From positions 1-20,390 of the forward strand of contig SXMI01000091.1 in assembly GCA_005777415.1 (NCBI GenBank): DNA of 20,390 bases, given 5' to 3'. Source of the stretch: Actinomycetota bacterium. GTDB lineage: Bacteria; Actinomycetota; Acidimicrobiia; Acidimicrobiales; Microtrichaceae. Below, piece by piece: positions 7,839-13,949 of this stretch; within the stretch, counting starts at the first letter, position 1, and each line of letters opens with the position of its first letter. The notes beneath the pieces are model-generated. The model ran no database searches and was not told the DNA's origin. It saw only the letters and a program-made list of their open reading frames with translations. The position numbers and the translations under genes were made by a program.

Positions 7839-7860
7839 TCAGGCCGCCTCTGATCAGGTG
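7830..7860 (+). terminator. Hairpin made by a 15-nt direct duplication at the DUF3151 stop
   Basis: CCTCTGATCAGG occurs at 7832-7843 and again at 7847-7858. Together they can fold as CACCT/AGGTG (7830-7834 with 7856-7860) and GATCAG/CTGATC (7837-7842 with 7850-7855), with a 2-nt bulge and 7-nt loop. It sits over the TGA stop and could end transcription. Alternatively the two CTGATCAG palindromes, 15 bp apart, could be operators for the next gene. Confidence 0.45.
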
Positions 7861-7902
7861 CCGGAACGATCCGGGGCATCGAATCGACGAGAGCGAACGA
7901 GC

Positions 7903-7908
7903 GAGGAG
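7903..7908 (+). promoter_or_regulatory. Shine-Dalgarno sequence of the PLP lyase gene
   Basis: GAGGAG lies 5 nt before GTG 7914. It fixes this start and marks the gene as leadered, unlike most neighbours. The leader from 7839 holds no clear -10 hexamer. Confidence 0.7.
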
Positions 7909-7913
7909 ACACA

Positions 7914-9164
7914 GTGAGCGATGCAGGTGAGTTCCCGGCTGTCGGCAGGCCGACCGGTGAGTTGCTCGACGAGCTCCGCGCCGAGCGTGCGGGTGACCTG
8001 GACTGGAGGAGCGGCCGGGCGTTCAGCCTCGTCTACAACGTCGACGACCCGGAGCTCGAGGCCCTGCAGCACGAGGTCGCCTCCATGTTCCTGCACGAGA
8101 ACGCGCTGAACCCCTTCCGCTACGTGACCCTCCTGCGGATGGAGTCGGAGCTGCTCGGGATGGTCCGCTCGCTGTTCGGCGCCGGCGCGGCGGGGCTCAG
8201 CTCCGGCGGGACCGAGTCGATCTTCCTCGCCGTCCAGACCGCACGCGACGAGGCCGCAGCCCGAGGGGTGTTCGACCCCGAACTGCTGTGCGCGTCCACC
8301 GCCCACCCGGCGTTCCCGAAGGCGTGCAAGTACCTGGGCGTGGAGTTCCGGCCGCTGCCGGTCGGCGGCGACGGCCGGGCCGACCCGAACCGGTTCGCCG
8401 AGGCGATCTCCGATCGCACGGCGCTGGTCGTCGCCAGCGCACCCTCCTACCCGTTCGGCGTGATCGACCCCGTCACCGACCTGGCGGCCATCGCCTCGTC
8501 GGCGGGCACGCTCTGCCACGTCGACGCCTGTCTGGGTGGTTACCTGCTCCCGTTCTGGGAGCGACTCGGCGAACCGGTGCCGCCCTGGGACTTCCGGGTC
8601 GAGGGCGTCACATCGATCTCCGCCGACGTCCACAAGTACGGCTACTGCTTCAAGGGGGTGTCGACCATCCTGTACCGGGACCGCGACCTCCAGCAGCGGC
8701 AGTTGTTCATGTACGACTCGTGGCCCGGTGGTCTGTACGCCTCGATGTCGGCCGCCGGAACCCGACCCGGACCACCGATCGCCGGCGCCTGGGCGACCAT
8801 GACCCACCTGGGGGAGTCGGGGTACCTGCGGTTGGCCGAGCGGGTGCGGACCGCCACCCGTGGGTTCAGGTCGGGCATCGACGGGATCGACGGGATCCGC
8901 GTGACCTCGGACCCGGACCTGTCGGTGTTCGAGTTCGGCGCCGATCCCGAGTCGTCGACGCCGGTCGACATCGGTGCCGTCGGCGACGTCATGGACGACC
9001 GCGGCTGGAACCTCGACCGTCAGCAGGGCGGCCTGCACGTCATGCTCTCGCCGGGTCACGACCGGGTGGTCGACGCCTTCGTCTCCGATCTCGGCGACGC
9101 CGTCGCGGATCACGGGCAGGCGCGCGGTGGCGGACTCGCCTACGGCGGGGTCGTGGAGTCCTGA
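7914..9164 (+). CDS. Sphingosine-1-phosphate lyase-like PLP-dependent enzyme
   Basis: A 416-residue fold-type I PLP enzyme of the group II decarboxylase superfamily, closest in motifs to sphinganine-1-phosphate aldolase, which cleaves phosphorylated sphingoid bases. It shows LSSGGTESIFLAVQTAR (PLP phosphate binding), HVDACLGGYLLPF with the Asp that contacts the PLP nitrogen, SADVHKYGYCFKGVS with the Schiff-base lysine at about K241, and a WPGGLYASMSAAGTRPGPPIA block that is characteristic of this lyase. The N-terminal membrane helix of eukaryotic lyases is absent. Start GTG 7914 has a good Shine-Dalgarno sequence (GAGGAG, 7903-7908), which is unusual in this window. Substrate is inferred from family only; another amino acid or amino-phosphate could be used. 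The end overlaps the proposed CTG start of the next gene. Confidence 0.88.
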   Translation: MSDAGEFPAVGRPTGELLDELRAERAGDLDWRSGRAFSLVYNVDDPELEALQHEVASMFLHENALNPFRYVTLLRMESELLGMVRSLFGAGAAGLSSGGTESIFLAVQTARDEAAARGVFDPELLCASTAHPAFPKACKYLGVEFRPLPVGGDGRADPNRFAEAISDRTALVVASAPSYPFGVIDPVTDLAAIASSAGTLCHVDACLGGYLLPFWERLGEPVPPWDFRVEGVTSISADVHKYGYCFKGVSTILYRDRDLQQRQLFMYDSWPGGLYASMSAAGTRPGPPIAGAWATMTHLGESGYLRLAERVRTATRGFRSGIDGIDGIRVTSDPDLSVFEFGADPESSTPVDIGAVGDVMDDRGWNLDRQQGGLHVMLSPGHDRVVDAFVSDLGDAVADHGQARGGGLAYGGVVES

Positions 9165-10081
9165 TCGAGACCGCTCCGTGGTCGGCCGGCGTGCTGTGCG
9201 GGGGTGCTTCCCGGCGCATGGGTCGGGACAAGGCGCTCATCGGCTGGCCCGACCACCCCTGGGCCGCCAAGGTGGTCCACGCCGTGCGAGGGGCCGGCAT
9301 CGGTGACGTCCTGCTGGTCGGCGGCGACCCCCGGCTGGGCGAGACGGCCCCGCAGGTTCCCGACGACCGGCCCGGAGAGGGCCCGGCCGCGGCGATCGCC
9401 ACCCTGGCCCGGTATCGGCCCGGTCGATCGCTGCTGGTCTGCGCCTGCGACCTGCCGGACCTCACCCCCGGAGCGGTCTCGTTGCTGCTCGACGCCGTTG
9501 CCGACGGAGCGCCCGCAGCCGTGTCGGAGGTGGACGGATTCGCCGCCTGGTCGATGGTGGCGCTGGGTCCCGGCGCCGTGTCGGAGCTGGTCGCCGCAGT
9601 GGACAGGGGAGTTCGGTCCGTCCACGGGTGCCTGGGTTCCCTCGCCCTGCGGATCCCGGTGGCCGACCCTGCCCCGCTGCGGGACCGGGACGCCCCCGCC
9701 GGCCTGGTCGATGGGTGGACACCGGTGGCTGCACAGGTGCGCGGTAGCGTGTCGAACGTGAGCGATGAGATCCCCGTCATGGACATCTCCCAACTCGCCG
9801 AGCTCCTCGAGCGCGGCGTGCCCCTGCTGGACGTGCGGACCACGGAGGAGGTCGAGGAGGCCCGTGTCCCGGGTGTGGTGCACATCCCCCTCGACGAACT
9901 GGGCCTGCGCCTCGACGAGGTCCCGGTTGCGGATCCGCTCCCGGTGATCTGTCGGAGCGGGGCGCGGAGCATGAACGCCTGTGTGCTCCTTGCCGGCCAC
10001 GGGCGCTCCGTGGCGAACGTCGACGGCGGCACCCTGGCCTGGATCGACTCCGGCCGGGCCGTGGAGTCCGGTCCCCGGTGA
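9161..10081 (+). CDS. MobA-like nucleotidyltransferase fused to a rhodanese domain
   Basis: A single open frame of about 306 residues. Residues 1-195 are a MobA-type enzyme, which attaches GMP to molybdopterin. It shows the nucleotide loop GVLCGGASRRMGRDKA at about 10-25, DDRPGEGPAAAIATL in the middle, and the Mg-binding CDLPDLTP. Residues 200-306 are a rhodanese domain with active-site loop CRSGAR (Cys about 264). No stop codon separates them. The start is uncertain: the frame has no ATG or GTG near the first strand. CTG 9161 overlaps the previous stop as CTGA and keeps the first strand whole, while GTG 9191 would cut it. A TAGCGT hexamer 7 nt before the codon that opens the rhodanese suggests that this half is also made alone. 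Fusion of sulfur-transfer and molybdenum-cofactor functions makes biological sense. Confidence 0.8.
   Translation: MIETAPWSAGVLCGGASRRMGRDKALIGWPDHPWAAKVVHAVRGAGIGDVLLVGGDPRLGETAPQVPDDRPGEGPAAAIATLARYRPGRSLLVCACDLPDLTPGAVSLLLDAVADGAPAAVSEVDGFAAWSMVALGPGAVSELVAAVDRGVRSVHGCLGSLALRIPVADPAPLRDRDAPAGLVDGWTPVAAQVRGSVSNVSDEIPVMDISQLAELLERGVPLLDVRTTEEVEEARVPGVVHIPLDELGLRLDEVPVADPLPVICRSGARSMNACVLLAGHGRSVANVDGGTLAWIDSGRAVESGPR
9745..9750 (+). promoter_or_regulatory. Internal -10 hexamer before the rhodanese half
   Basis: TAGCGT inside the coding frame ends 7 nt before GTG 9758, the same spacing as at pyruvate kinase and the LOG gene. Confidence 0.5.
9758..10081 (+). CDS. Rhodanese-like protein from an internal start
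   Basis: A possible stand-alone 107-residue product in the same frame as the MobA fusion. It begins at GTG 9758 and has a complete single rhodanese domain: MDISQLAELLERGVPLLDVR, then HIPLDEL, then the active loop CRSGAR with Cys65 of this form. Single-domain rhodaneses carry sulfur as a cysteine persulfide. The leaderless-type hexamer upstream supports independent expression. A likely alternative is that this was originally a separate gene whose upstream neighbour lost its stop codon, so both products now exist. RNase D follows 4 nt after the stop and is probably co-transcribed. Confidence 0.55.
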   Translation: MSDEIPVMDISQLAELLERGVPLLDVRTTEEVEEARVPGVVHIPLDELGLRLDEVPVADPLPVICRSGARSMNACVLLAGHGRSVANVDGGTLAWIDSGRAVESGPR

Positions 10082-10085
10082 CCGT

Positions 10086-11261
10086 GTGAGCGACGCGACC
10101 GACGGGCCGGCAGGGTTCGACCTCATCGAGGACGACCTCGCCTTCGGTCGTCTCGTGGACCGACTCGTCGAGGCCGAACGGTACGCCGTCGACACCGAGT
10201 TCCACCGGGAGCGGACCTACTTCCCTCAGGTGGCGGTCGTGCAGATCGCCGACGAGCACGGCATCGCCGTGGTGGATGCCCTGGCCGTCGACCTCGAGCC
10301 GTTCGCCCGGGTCCTCCGGGGCCCCGGGCTCGCCGTCATGCACGCCGCCCGACAGGACCTCGAGGTCATGGAGCGATCGTGCGGGATGGTCCCGTCTCGG
10401 CTGGTGGACACCCAGGTCGCCGCCGGGGTCCTCGGTTACACGACGCCATCGCTCGCGACCCTGCTCGAGCGCGAGCTCGGGGTGCGCACGGCGAAGGCCG
10501 ACCGCCTGACCGACTGGCTGAAGCGGCCGCTGACCCCGGCCCAGCTCGAGTACGCCGCCTCCGACGTGGCCCACCTGCTGGAGCTGGAGGCTCAGCTGGC
10601 CGGCCGTCTGGCGGAGCGGGACCGGACGGCGTGGGTCGAGGAGGCCTGCGAGGAGCTGCGCTCCGAGCCCCGAGGGCCGCGCGACCCCGACGAGGCCTGG
10701 CGGCGGATCAAGGAGATCCGCCACCTCAAGGGCTCGGCGCTGTCGGTGGCGCAGGCGGTGGCCGGTTGGCGTGAGCGTCGGGCGGCGGCGAGCGACCTGA
10801 CTCCCAGGTTCGTGATGTCCGACCTCGGGGTCGTGTCGGTGGCCTCGAGTGCGCCCCGCACCGAGGAGGAACTCCGGTCGCTCCGCGGCCTCGACGGTCG
10901 CAGCCTGAAGAACGGGACCGCCGAGGAGCTGCTGGCCGTGGTGGACGCCGCCCGGACGAGCGCGCCGGCCCGGGCGTCGGCCGCCCCGGTGCCCGAGCTT
11001 CCGGGCGAGCTGCGGCCCGCACTGCCGTTGATCGCCGCGTGGGTGTCGCAACAGGCCCGGGACATGGACCTCGAGACGGCGCTCCTGGCCACCCGGGCCG
11101 ACATCGAGGCGCTCCTGCGCGGTGCACCGGATGCGCGTCTGTCCACCGGCTGGCGGACCGAGCTGGTCGGCGAACCGATCCGCCGACTGATCGAGGGCGA
11201 GGCGGCGCTGGCCTTCGAGCGGGGTCGCGGCCTGGTGCTCACCGCACACCGTCCCGCCTGA
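10086..11261 (+). CDS. rnd: Ribonuclease D family 3'-5' exonuclease
   Basis: A 391-residue DEDDy exoribonuclease expected to trim tRNA and other small RNA 3' ends. Motif I is VDTEFH (D36, E38), motif II has the Asp in HAARQDL (D91), and motif III is YAASD (Y156, D160), so all four metal ligands and the tyrosine are present. LGYTTPSLATLL lies between them, as in E. coli Rnd. An HRDC-type helical region follows (about 200-280, including EAWRRIKEIRHLKGSAL), and then a second helical segment. The length is close to E. coli Rnd (375 residues). GTG 10086 is 4 nt after the rhodanese stop, so the genes form an operon. The last codons and stop lie in the first unit of a 15-nt repeat. Confidence 0.93.
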   Translation: MSDATDGPAGFDLIEDDLAFGRLVDRLVEAERYAVDTEFHRERTYFPQVAVVQIADEHGIAVVDALAVDLEPFARVLRGPGLAVMHAARQDLEVMERSCGMVPSRLVDTQVAAGVLGYTTPSLATLLERELGVRTAKADRLTDWLKRPLTPAQLEYAASDVAHLLELEAQLAGRLAERDRTAWVEEACEELRSEPRGPRDPDEAWRRIKEIRHLKGSALSVAQAVAGWRERRAAASDLTPRFVMSDLGVVSVASSAPRTEEELRSLRGLDGRSLKNGTAEELLAVVDAARTSAPARASAAPVPELPGELRPALPLIAAWVSQQARDMDLETALLATRADIEALLRGAPDARLSTGWRTELVGEPIRRLIEGEAALAFERGRGLVLTAHRPA

Positions 11262-11295
11262 CACCATCCCGCCTGAATCCGTTCCGCCTGCTTGC
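11251..11295. repeat. Three 15-nt tandem units across the RNase D stop
   Basis: The units are GTCCCGCCTGACACC, ATCCCGCCTGAATCC and GTTCCGCCTGCTTGC, in perfect 15-nt register. The first carries the TGA stop (11259-11261); the second carries another TGA. Confidence 0.7.
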
Positions 11296-11310
11296 GTCCG
11301 GGTTCAGGCG
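11270..11310. terminator. Bidirectional hairpin between RNase D and the DUF1634 gene
   Basis: CGCCTGAATCC (11270-11280) pairs with GGGTTCAGGCG (11300-11310): 11 bp with one G-U pair and a 19-nt loop. The right arm contains the minus-strand stop codon of the DUF1634 protein, so one structure could serve both convergent units. Confidence 0.5.
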
Positions 11311-11609
11311 AGCAGCACGCCGGCGGCGACGATGACGAGCACGCCACATGCAGCCAGGCTGAATCGCCGGTCGCCCCGCCGGGACCACCGGATCGCCAGC
11401 CAGCCGACACGGACCAGGGGCGCGGCCACGAGGAGGCCGATCGCCAACCAGGCCAGGCGGTCGCCGGGCCCGTCACCCAGGAACAGCGCGGCGAGCGCAG
11501 CGGCCGCCACCGCTCCGGTCGTCGCCCGGAGCGCCGTCACGGGCCGGTCGAACCGACCGGCCTTGGGGTCCCTCGGGCCACCCTCCTCGGGCGAGGATCC
11601 CGGGGTCAC
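11304..11609 (-). CDS. DUF1634-like small membrane protein
   Basis: A 101-residue protein with three hydrophobic segments, at about residues 28-46, 52-72 and 86-101, and a short charged N-terminus. DUF1634 proteins are small three-helix membrane proteins that commonly sit beside TauE/SafE permeases, and this size, topology and place fit; I assign it mainly on those grounds. The GTG at 11609 overlaps the stop of the permease gene (GTGA), so the two are translationally coupled and the protein is probably an accessory of that permease. The function is unknown. Confidence 0.7.
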   Translation of the reverse strand: MTPGSSPEEGGPRDPKAGRFDRPVTALRATTGAVAAAALAALFLGDGPGDRLAWLAIGLLVAAPLVRVGWLAIRWSRRGDRRFSLAACGVLVIVAAGVLLA

Positions 11610-12430
11610 GCGCGGACCGCCACGACGACGGCGACGATCAGCAACAGGACACCGGTCGCCCGGCGGACGGCGGTCGGTGCGAGCGACTGCTGCAGTCGGG
11701 CCCCGAGCCAACCGCCCATGACCGCGCCGGCGATCGCCCCGGCCAACTCGAGGGGTTCGATCCGGCCCTGCACGGCGTAGACGAGCAGTCCGGCGGCGGC
11801 CGTGATCCCGAGCGTGAACGTCGTCGTGGCCGCGGCCACCTTGACGGGGACGTTCATGAGCTCGCTCATGGCGGGGGTCTTCAGGAACCCTCCTCCCACG
11901 CCGGACAGCCCCGCCACGACCCCGGCGAGCAGCGCAGCCGGGAGGCCCCGCTCGAGGTGGGTGGCCTGGTACGGCACGATCTCCTCGCCGTTGCGGTACT
12001 GCCCGCCGAGCGTGCCGGGCCACTCGCCGGCGGGTTCGGCGTGAAGGATCCCGAGCGGCGGGTTGCGGACGCCGCGCCGGGCCAGCGCCGCCACGCCGCC
12101 GATCGCGGCCGCCGCCGCCAGCACCCAGGCGATGAGTCGTTCGGAGACGTCGAGCGAGAGCAGGGCGCCCGTCACCGCCCCGGCTGCTGCTGCCAGTTCC
12201 ACGGTCACCCCGAGGCGGTGGTGCACGGTCCCCTCGGCGAGTTGTCGGGAGGAGGCGGCGAGCGACCCGGCGGCCACGGTGGCGAGTCCGATGGGTGCTG
12301 CCGCGGTCGGCTCGGCGCCCATGGCCACGAGGACCGGGACCAGCAGCGTCGCCCCGCCGATGCCGCCGAGCGAACCCAGCAGCGCGGCGGCCGTGGCGAG
12401 GGCGGCGATGAGGAGCGGGGCGGCGTTCAA
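11606..12430 (-). CDS. TauE/SafE family permease (sulfite exporter-like)
   Basis: A 274-residue integral membrane protein of the TauE/SafE (DUF81) family, transporters linked to sulfite, sulfoacetate or other small anions. The opening ALLGSLGGIGGATLLVP and the mid-protein repeat AGLSGVGGGFLKTPAM are the two glycine-rich half-repeats typical of the family, each followed by helices; about eight hydrophobic segments are visible. The start is TTG 12430, whose last bases overlap the stop of an eight-residue upstream ORF (TTGA). That ORF begins 6 nt after a TAGCCT hexamer. Either the permease is translated by coupling, or one C is missing from a run of five C, which would join the two frames. The substrate cannot be told from sequence. 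Confidence 0.88.
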   Translation of the reverse strand: MNAAPLLIAALATAAALLGSLGGIGGATLLVPVLVAMGAEPTAAAPIGLATVAAGSLAASSRQLAEGTVHHRLGVTVELAAAAGAVTGALLSLDVSERLIAWVLAAAAAIGGVAALARRGVRNPPLGILHAEPAGEWPGTLGGQYRNGEEIVPYQATHLERGLPAALLAGVVAGLSGVGGGFLKTPAMSELMNVPVKVAAATTTFTLGITAAAGLLVYAVQGRIEPLELAGAIAGAVMGGWLGARLQQSLAPTAVRRATGVLLLIVAVVVAVRA

Positions 12431-12453
12431 CGGGGGTGCGCCCGGCTGCCCAC
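12427..12453 (-). CDS. Leaderless upstream mini-ORF of the permease gene
   Basis: GTG at 12453 opens an eight-codon frame, MGSRAHPR, ending at a TGA that overlaps the TTG start of the TauE gene. It lies 6 nt after TAGCCT, so it is in the place where a leaderless start is expected. It could couple translation to the permease, or be the true N-terminus if the C run at about 12432-12436 is one base short. Confidence 0.4.
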   Translation of the reverse strand: MGSRAHPR

Positions 12454-12459
12454 GGCGGC

Positions 12460-12465
12460 AGGCTA
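12460..12465 (-). promoter_or_regulatory. -10 hexamer before the permease operon
   Basis: TAGCCT on the minus strand ends 6 nt before GTG 12453 and is identical to the pyruvate kinase hexamer. Confidence 0.55.
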
Positions 12466-12509
12466 CCGGCGATCGACCGGGGCAGCATGATCCGGTGCGA
12501 TCACAGGAC

Positions 12510-12515
12510 TACACT
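12510..12515 (+). promoter_or_regulatory. -10 hexamer before the acidic protein gene
   Basis: TACACT would start a leader of about 28 nt that carries GGGAG (12539-12543), 6 nt before GTG 12550. No clear -35 is seen. Confidence 0.4.
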
Positions 12516-12549
12516 CAGCGGTTCTGCCGTCGACGACCGGGAGTGCACC

Positions 12550-12915
12550 GTGAAGAAAGGTCGGCATCGCCGCTACGAGGAAGCCCGGGCCCTGAAGCGG
12601 GGCCCCGACCTCGACATCGAGGGCATCCTGGACGACCTGTCATCGGACCGGGACGACCGGCCCGGAGGTGACCCGGACGACTTCGATGTGCTCCGGGCGG
12701 ACAGCGACGCACTCCGGGCGGGAGGCACGGAGGTCGACCCGGAGGCGGCGACCACCGACGAGGACTTCGACGACGTCGACGACGTCGACGACGAGCTCGA
12801 CGACGAGATCCCCGCCGGAGGGATCCCGGTCTGGGGCGTCCGGGTCTGGGGCGTACCGGCGCGGATCAGTCGGAACGACGGCGTGACGCCGGATGGGGGA
12901 GCCAGGTGGTGGTGA
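12550..12915 (+). CDS. Small acidic hypothetical protein
   Basis: I do not recognise this 121-residue protein. It has a basic N-terminus (KKGRHRRYEEARALKR), then a long Asp/Glu-rich, low-complexity middle with the run DDVDDVDDELDDE at about 77-89, and then a striking WGV repeat in IPVWGVRVWGVPARI at about 94-108. It is probably disordered apart from that segment. The start is GTG 12550, with GGGAG 6 nt upstream. Its last 50 nt overlap the 3' end of the convergent cysteine-rich gene. Charge segregation suggests a binding or scaffold protein, but that is speculation. The frame is open upstream, so a longer N-terminus is possible. Confidence 0.6.
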   Translation: MKKGRHRRYEEARALKRGPDLDIEGILDDLSSDRDDRPGGDPDDFDVLRADSDALRAGGTEVDPEAATTDEDFDDVDDVDDELDDEIPAGGIPVWGVRVWGVPARISRNDGVTPDGGARWW

Positions 12916-13663
12916 CCCCCGGGTGGTCGGCGCCCATCTCCGTGCGGAGTCGGTCGTAGACCTCGACGCCGACCAGTTCGACGATGTCGTCCCTGAGGGC
13001 ATCGATCACGGGTTCGTGGCCGACGAAGGCGTCGGGGGCGTCGGTGCACCACCAGTGGAACTCGGCGCCGCCCTCGCCCCAGTCGCGGCGCTTCCACTCG
13101 CGGAGCACGTGGGTCGTGTGGCCGACGTCGTCGTCGTGGTATTCGAAACGGATCGGGACCTGCCAGCAGACCTCGGGCTTCCAGTCGAGTGGCCGCTCGT
13201 TGGCCAGGAGCGCAGCGAGGTGGAGTGCGCAGCCGGACCCGGCCTCGAACCCCGGTCGATTCAACAGCACGCACGCGCCGTCGTGGACCCGGGTGACCCA
13301 GGTGCCGTCGTCGTCCTTGTGGAGGGCGTCCTCGGGGCGGTCCACGGCGTCCCGGTGCTGCCAGAGCTCCGCCGGAAGTCGCCGGAGTGCCGACCGCACC
13401 CGCTTGCGGTCGGCCTTGTCCGCCATGTGCGCACCGAACGAGCAGCAGCCGTGCCCGAGCTCGGTGGCGTCCTCGTCGAGCACCCCCCGACACCCCTGGC
13501 CGAAGATGCAGGTCCAGTTGCTGGCCAGGAACGTGGCGTCGAACATCCAGGTGTCCCCTCCGTGGTCGAAGGAGATCCACTGTCGACTGCTCTCGTCGTC
13601 GTGCACCGCGAGCGAGCGTAGCGATCGGGGGCCCACCTTCGTGACCACCTGCCACCCGGGCAC
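12866..13663 (-). CDS. Conserved cysteine-rich protein, possible metal binder
   Basis: A 265-residue soluble protein of an actinobacterial conserved family of unknown function; from memory it resembles M. tuberculosis Rv0495c, which I could not check. Conserved-looking cysteines occur in WTCIFGQGC (C52, C58), HGCCSFGAHM (C73, C74) and SGCALH, with further Cys in EVCWQ and HWWCTD. The spacing recalls YkgJ/DUF3109-type zinc- or iron-chelating proteins, so metal binding is a fair guess. Other blocks are LDWKPEVCWQ and REWKRRDWGEGGAEFHWW. The start is GTG 13663. The promoter is unclear; a TAGCAC hexamer at 13719-13714 would give a leader of about 40 nt. It is divergent from the 65-residue gene and overlaps the acidic protein gene at its 3' end. 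Confidence 0.75.
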   Translation of the reverse strand: MPGWQVVTKVGPRSLRSLAVHDDESSRQWISFDHGGDTWMFDATFLASNWTCIFGQGCRGVLDEDATELGHGCCSFGAHMADKADRKRVRSALRRLPAELWQHRDAVDRPEDALHKDDDGTWVTRVHDGACVLLNRPGFEAGSGCALHLAALLANERPLDWKPEVCWQVPIRFEYHDDDVGHTTHVLREWKRRDWGEGGAEFHWWCTDAPDAFVGHEPVIDALRDDIVELVGVEVYDRLRTEMGADHPGVTTTWLPHPASRRRSD

Positions 13664-13713
13664 CTCGACCCGGTCGAGCGGGCCGACGGTGCTGGCCGTC
13701 GGGATGATCGAGG

Positions 13714-13722
13714 TGCTAGCTG
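13714..13722. promoter_or_regulatory. Overlapping divergent -10 elements around GCTAGC
   Basis: The palindrome GCTAGC (13715-13720) supplies TAGCTG on the plus strand (13717-13722, 6 nt before GTG 13729) and TAGCAC on the minus strand (13719-13714). Both lack the final T of the usual hexamer, so this is weaker than the other promoters. Confidence 0.35.
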
Positions 13723-13728
13723 TAGGGC

Positions 13729-13926
13729 GTGGCCGGTGAGTTCGACGACATCCGTTCCCGTCTCGAGCTGATCGCCGAGGAGCTCGCCGACCTGGCGATC
13801 ATCCGCCTGCGCGAGTCGATCGACGCCGGCGGCTCGGAGCTCCCGGTGGACGAGCGTCGCCTCACCCGGGCCCGGCGTGCGGTGGAGAAGGCAGTGAACC
13901 TGCTCGCCGAACCGGACGACGGCTGA
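13729..13926 (+). CDS. Small helical hypothetical protein
   Basis: A 65-residue, charged, mostly helical protein that I do not recognise. The sequence runs from IRSRLELIAEELADLAIIRL (about 8-27) through a Gly/Ser turn to RRLTRARRAVEKAVNLL (about 43-59), suggesting two helices forming a hairpin or coiled-coil dimer. GTG 13729 follows a weak TAGCTG by 6 nt. Regular codon use and an intact start and stop between two real genes support it as a gene. Its stop codon forms one arm of a hairpin with the stop codon of the convergent LOG gene. Function unknown. Confidence 0.65.
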   Translation: MAGEFDDIRSRLELIAEELADLAIIRLRESIDAGGSELPVDERRLTRARRAVEKAVNLLAEPDDG

Positions 13927-13949
13927 GGAGCGATCCCCGCGATCAGCCG
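13920..13949. terminator. Bidirectional hairpin formed by two convergent stop codons
   Basis: CGGCTGA (13920-13926) pairs with TCAGCCG (13943-13949). The left arm contains the TGA of the 65-residue gene, the right arm the TGA of the LOG gene, with 16 nt between them that hold a further GATC/GATC pair. Confidence 0.45.

Noticed and set aside
8288..9160. Upstream extension of the MobA frame into the PLP lyase gene
   Set aside because: The frame is open, but the translation is low-complexity Arg/Gly-rich sequence overlapping a clear enzyme; MobA homology begins only after about 9180.
12770..12805. GACGAC/GACGTC repeats as a possible tandem repeat or CRISPR-like element
   Set aside because: They are simply the codons of an Asp-rich run in the acidic protein, with no spacers or regular unit.
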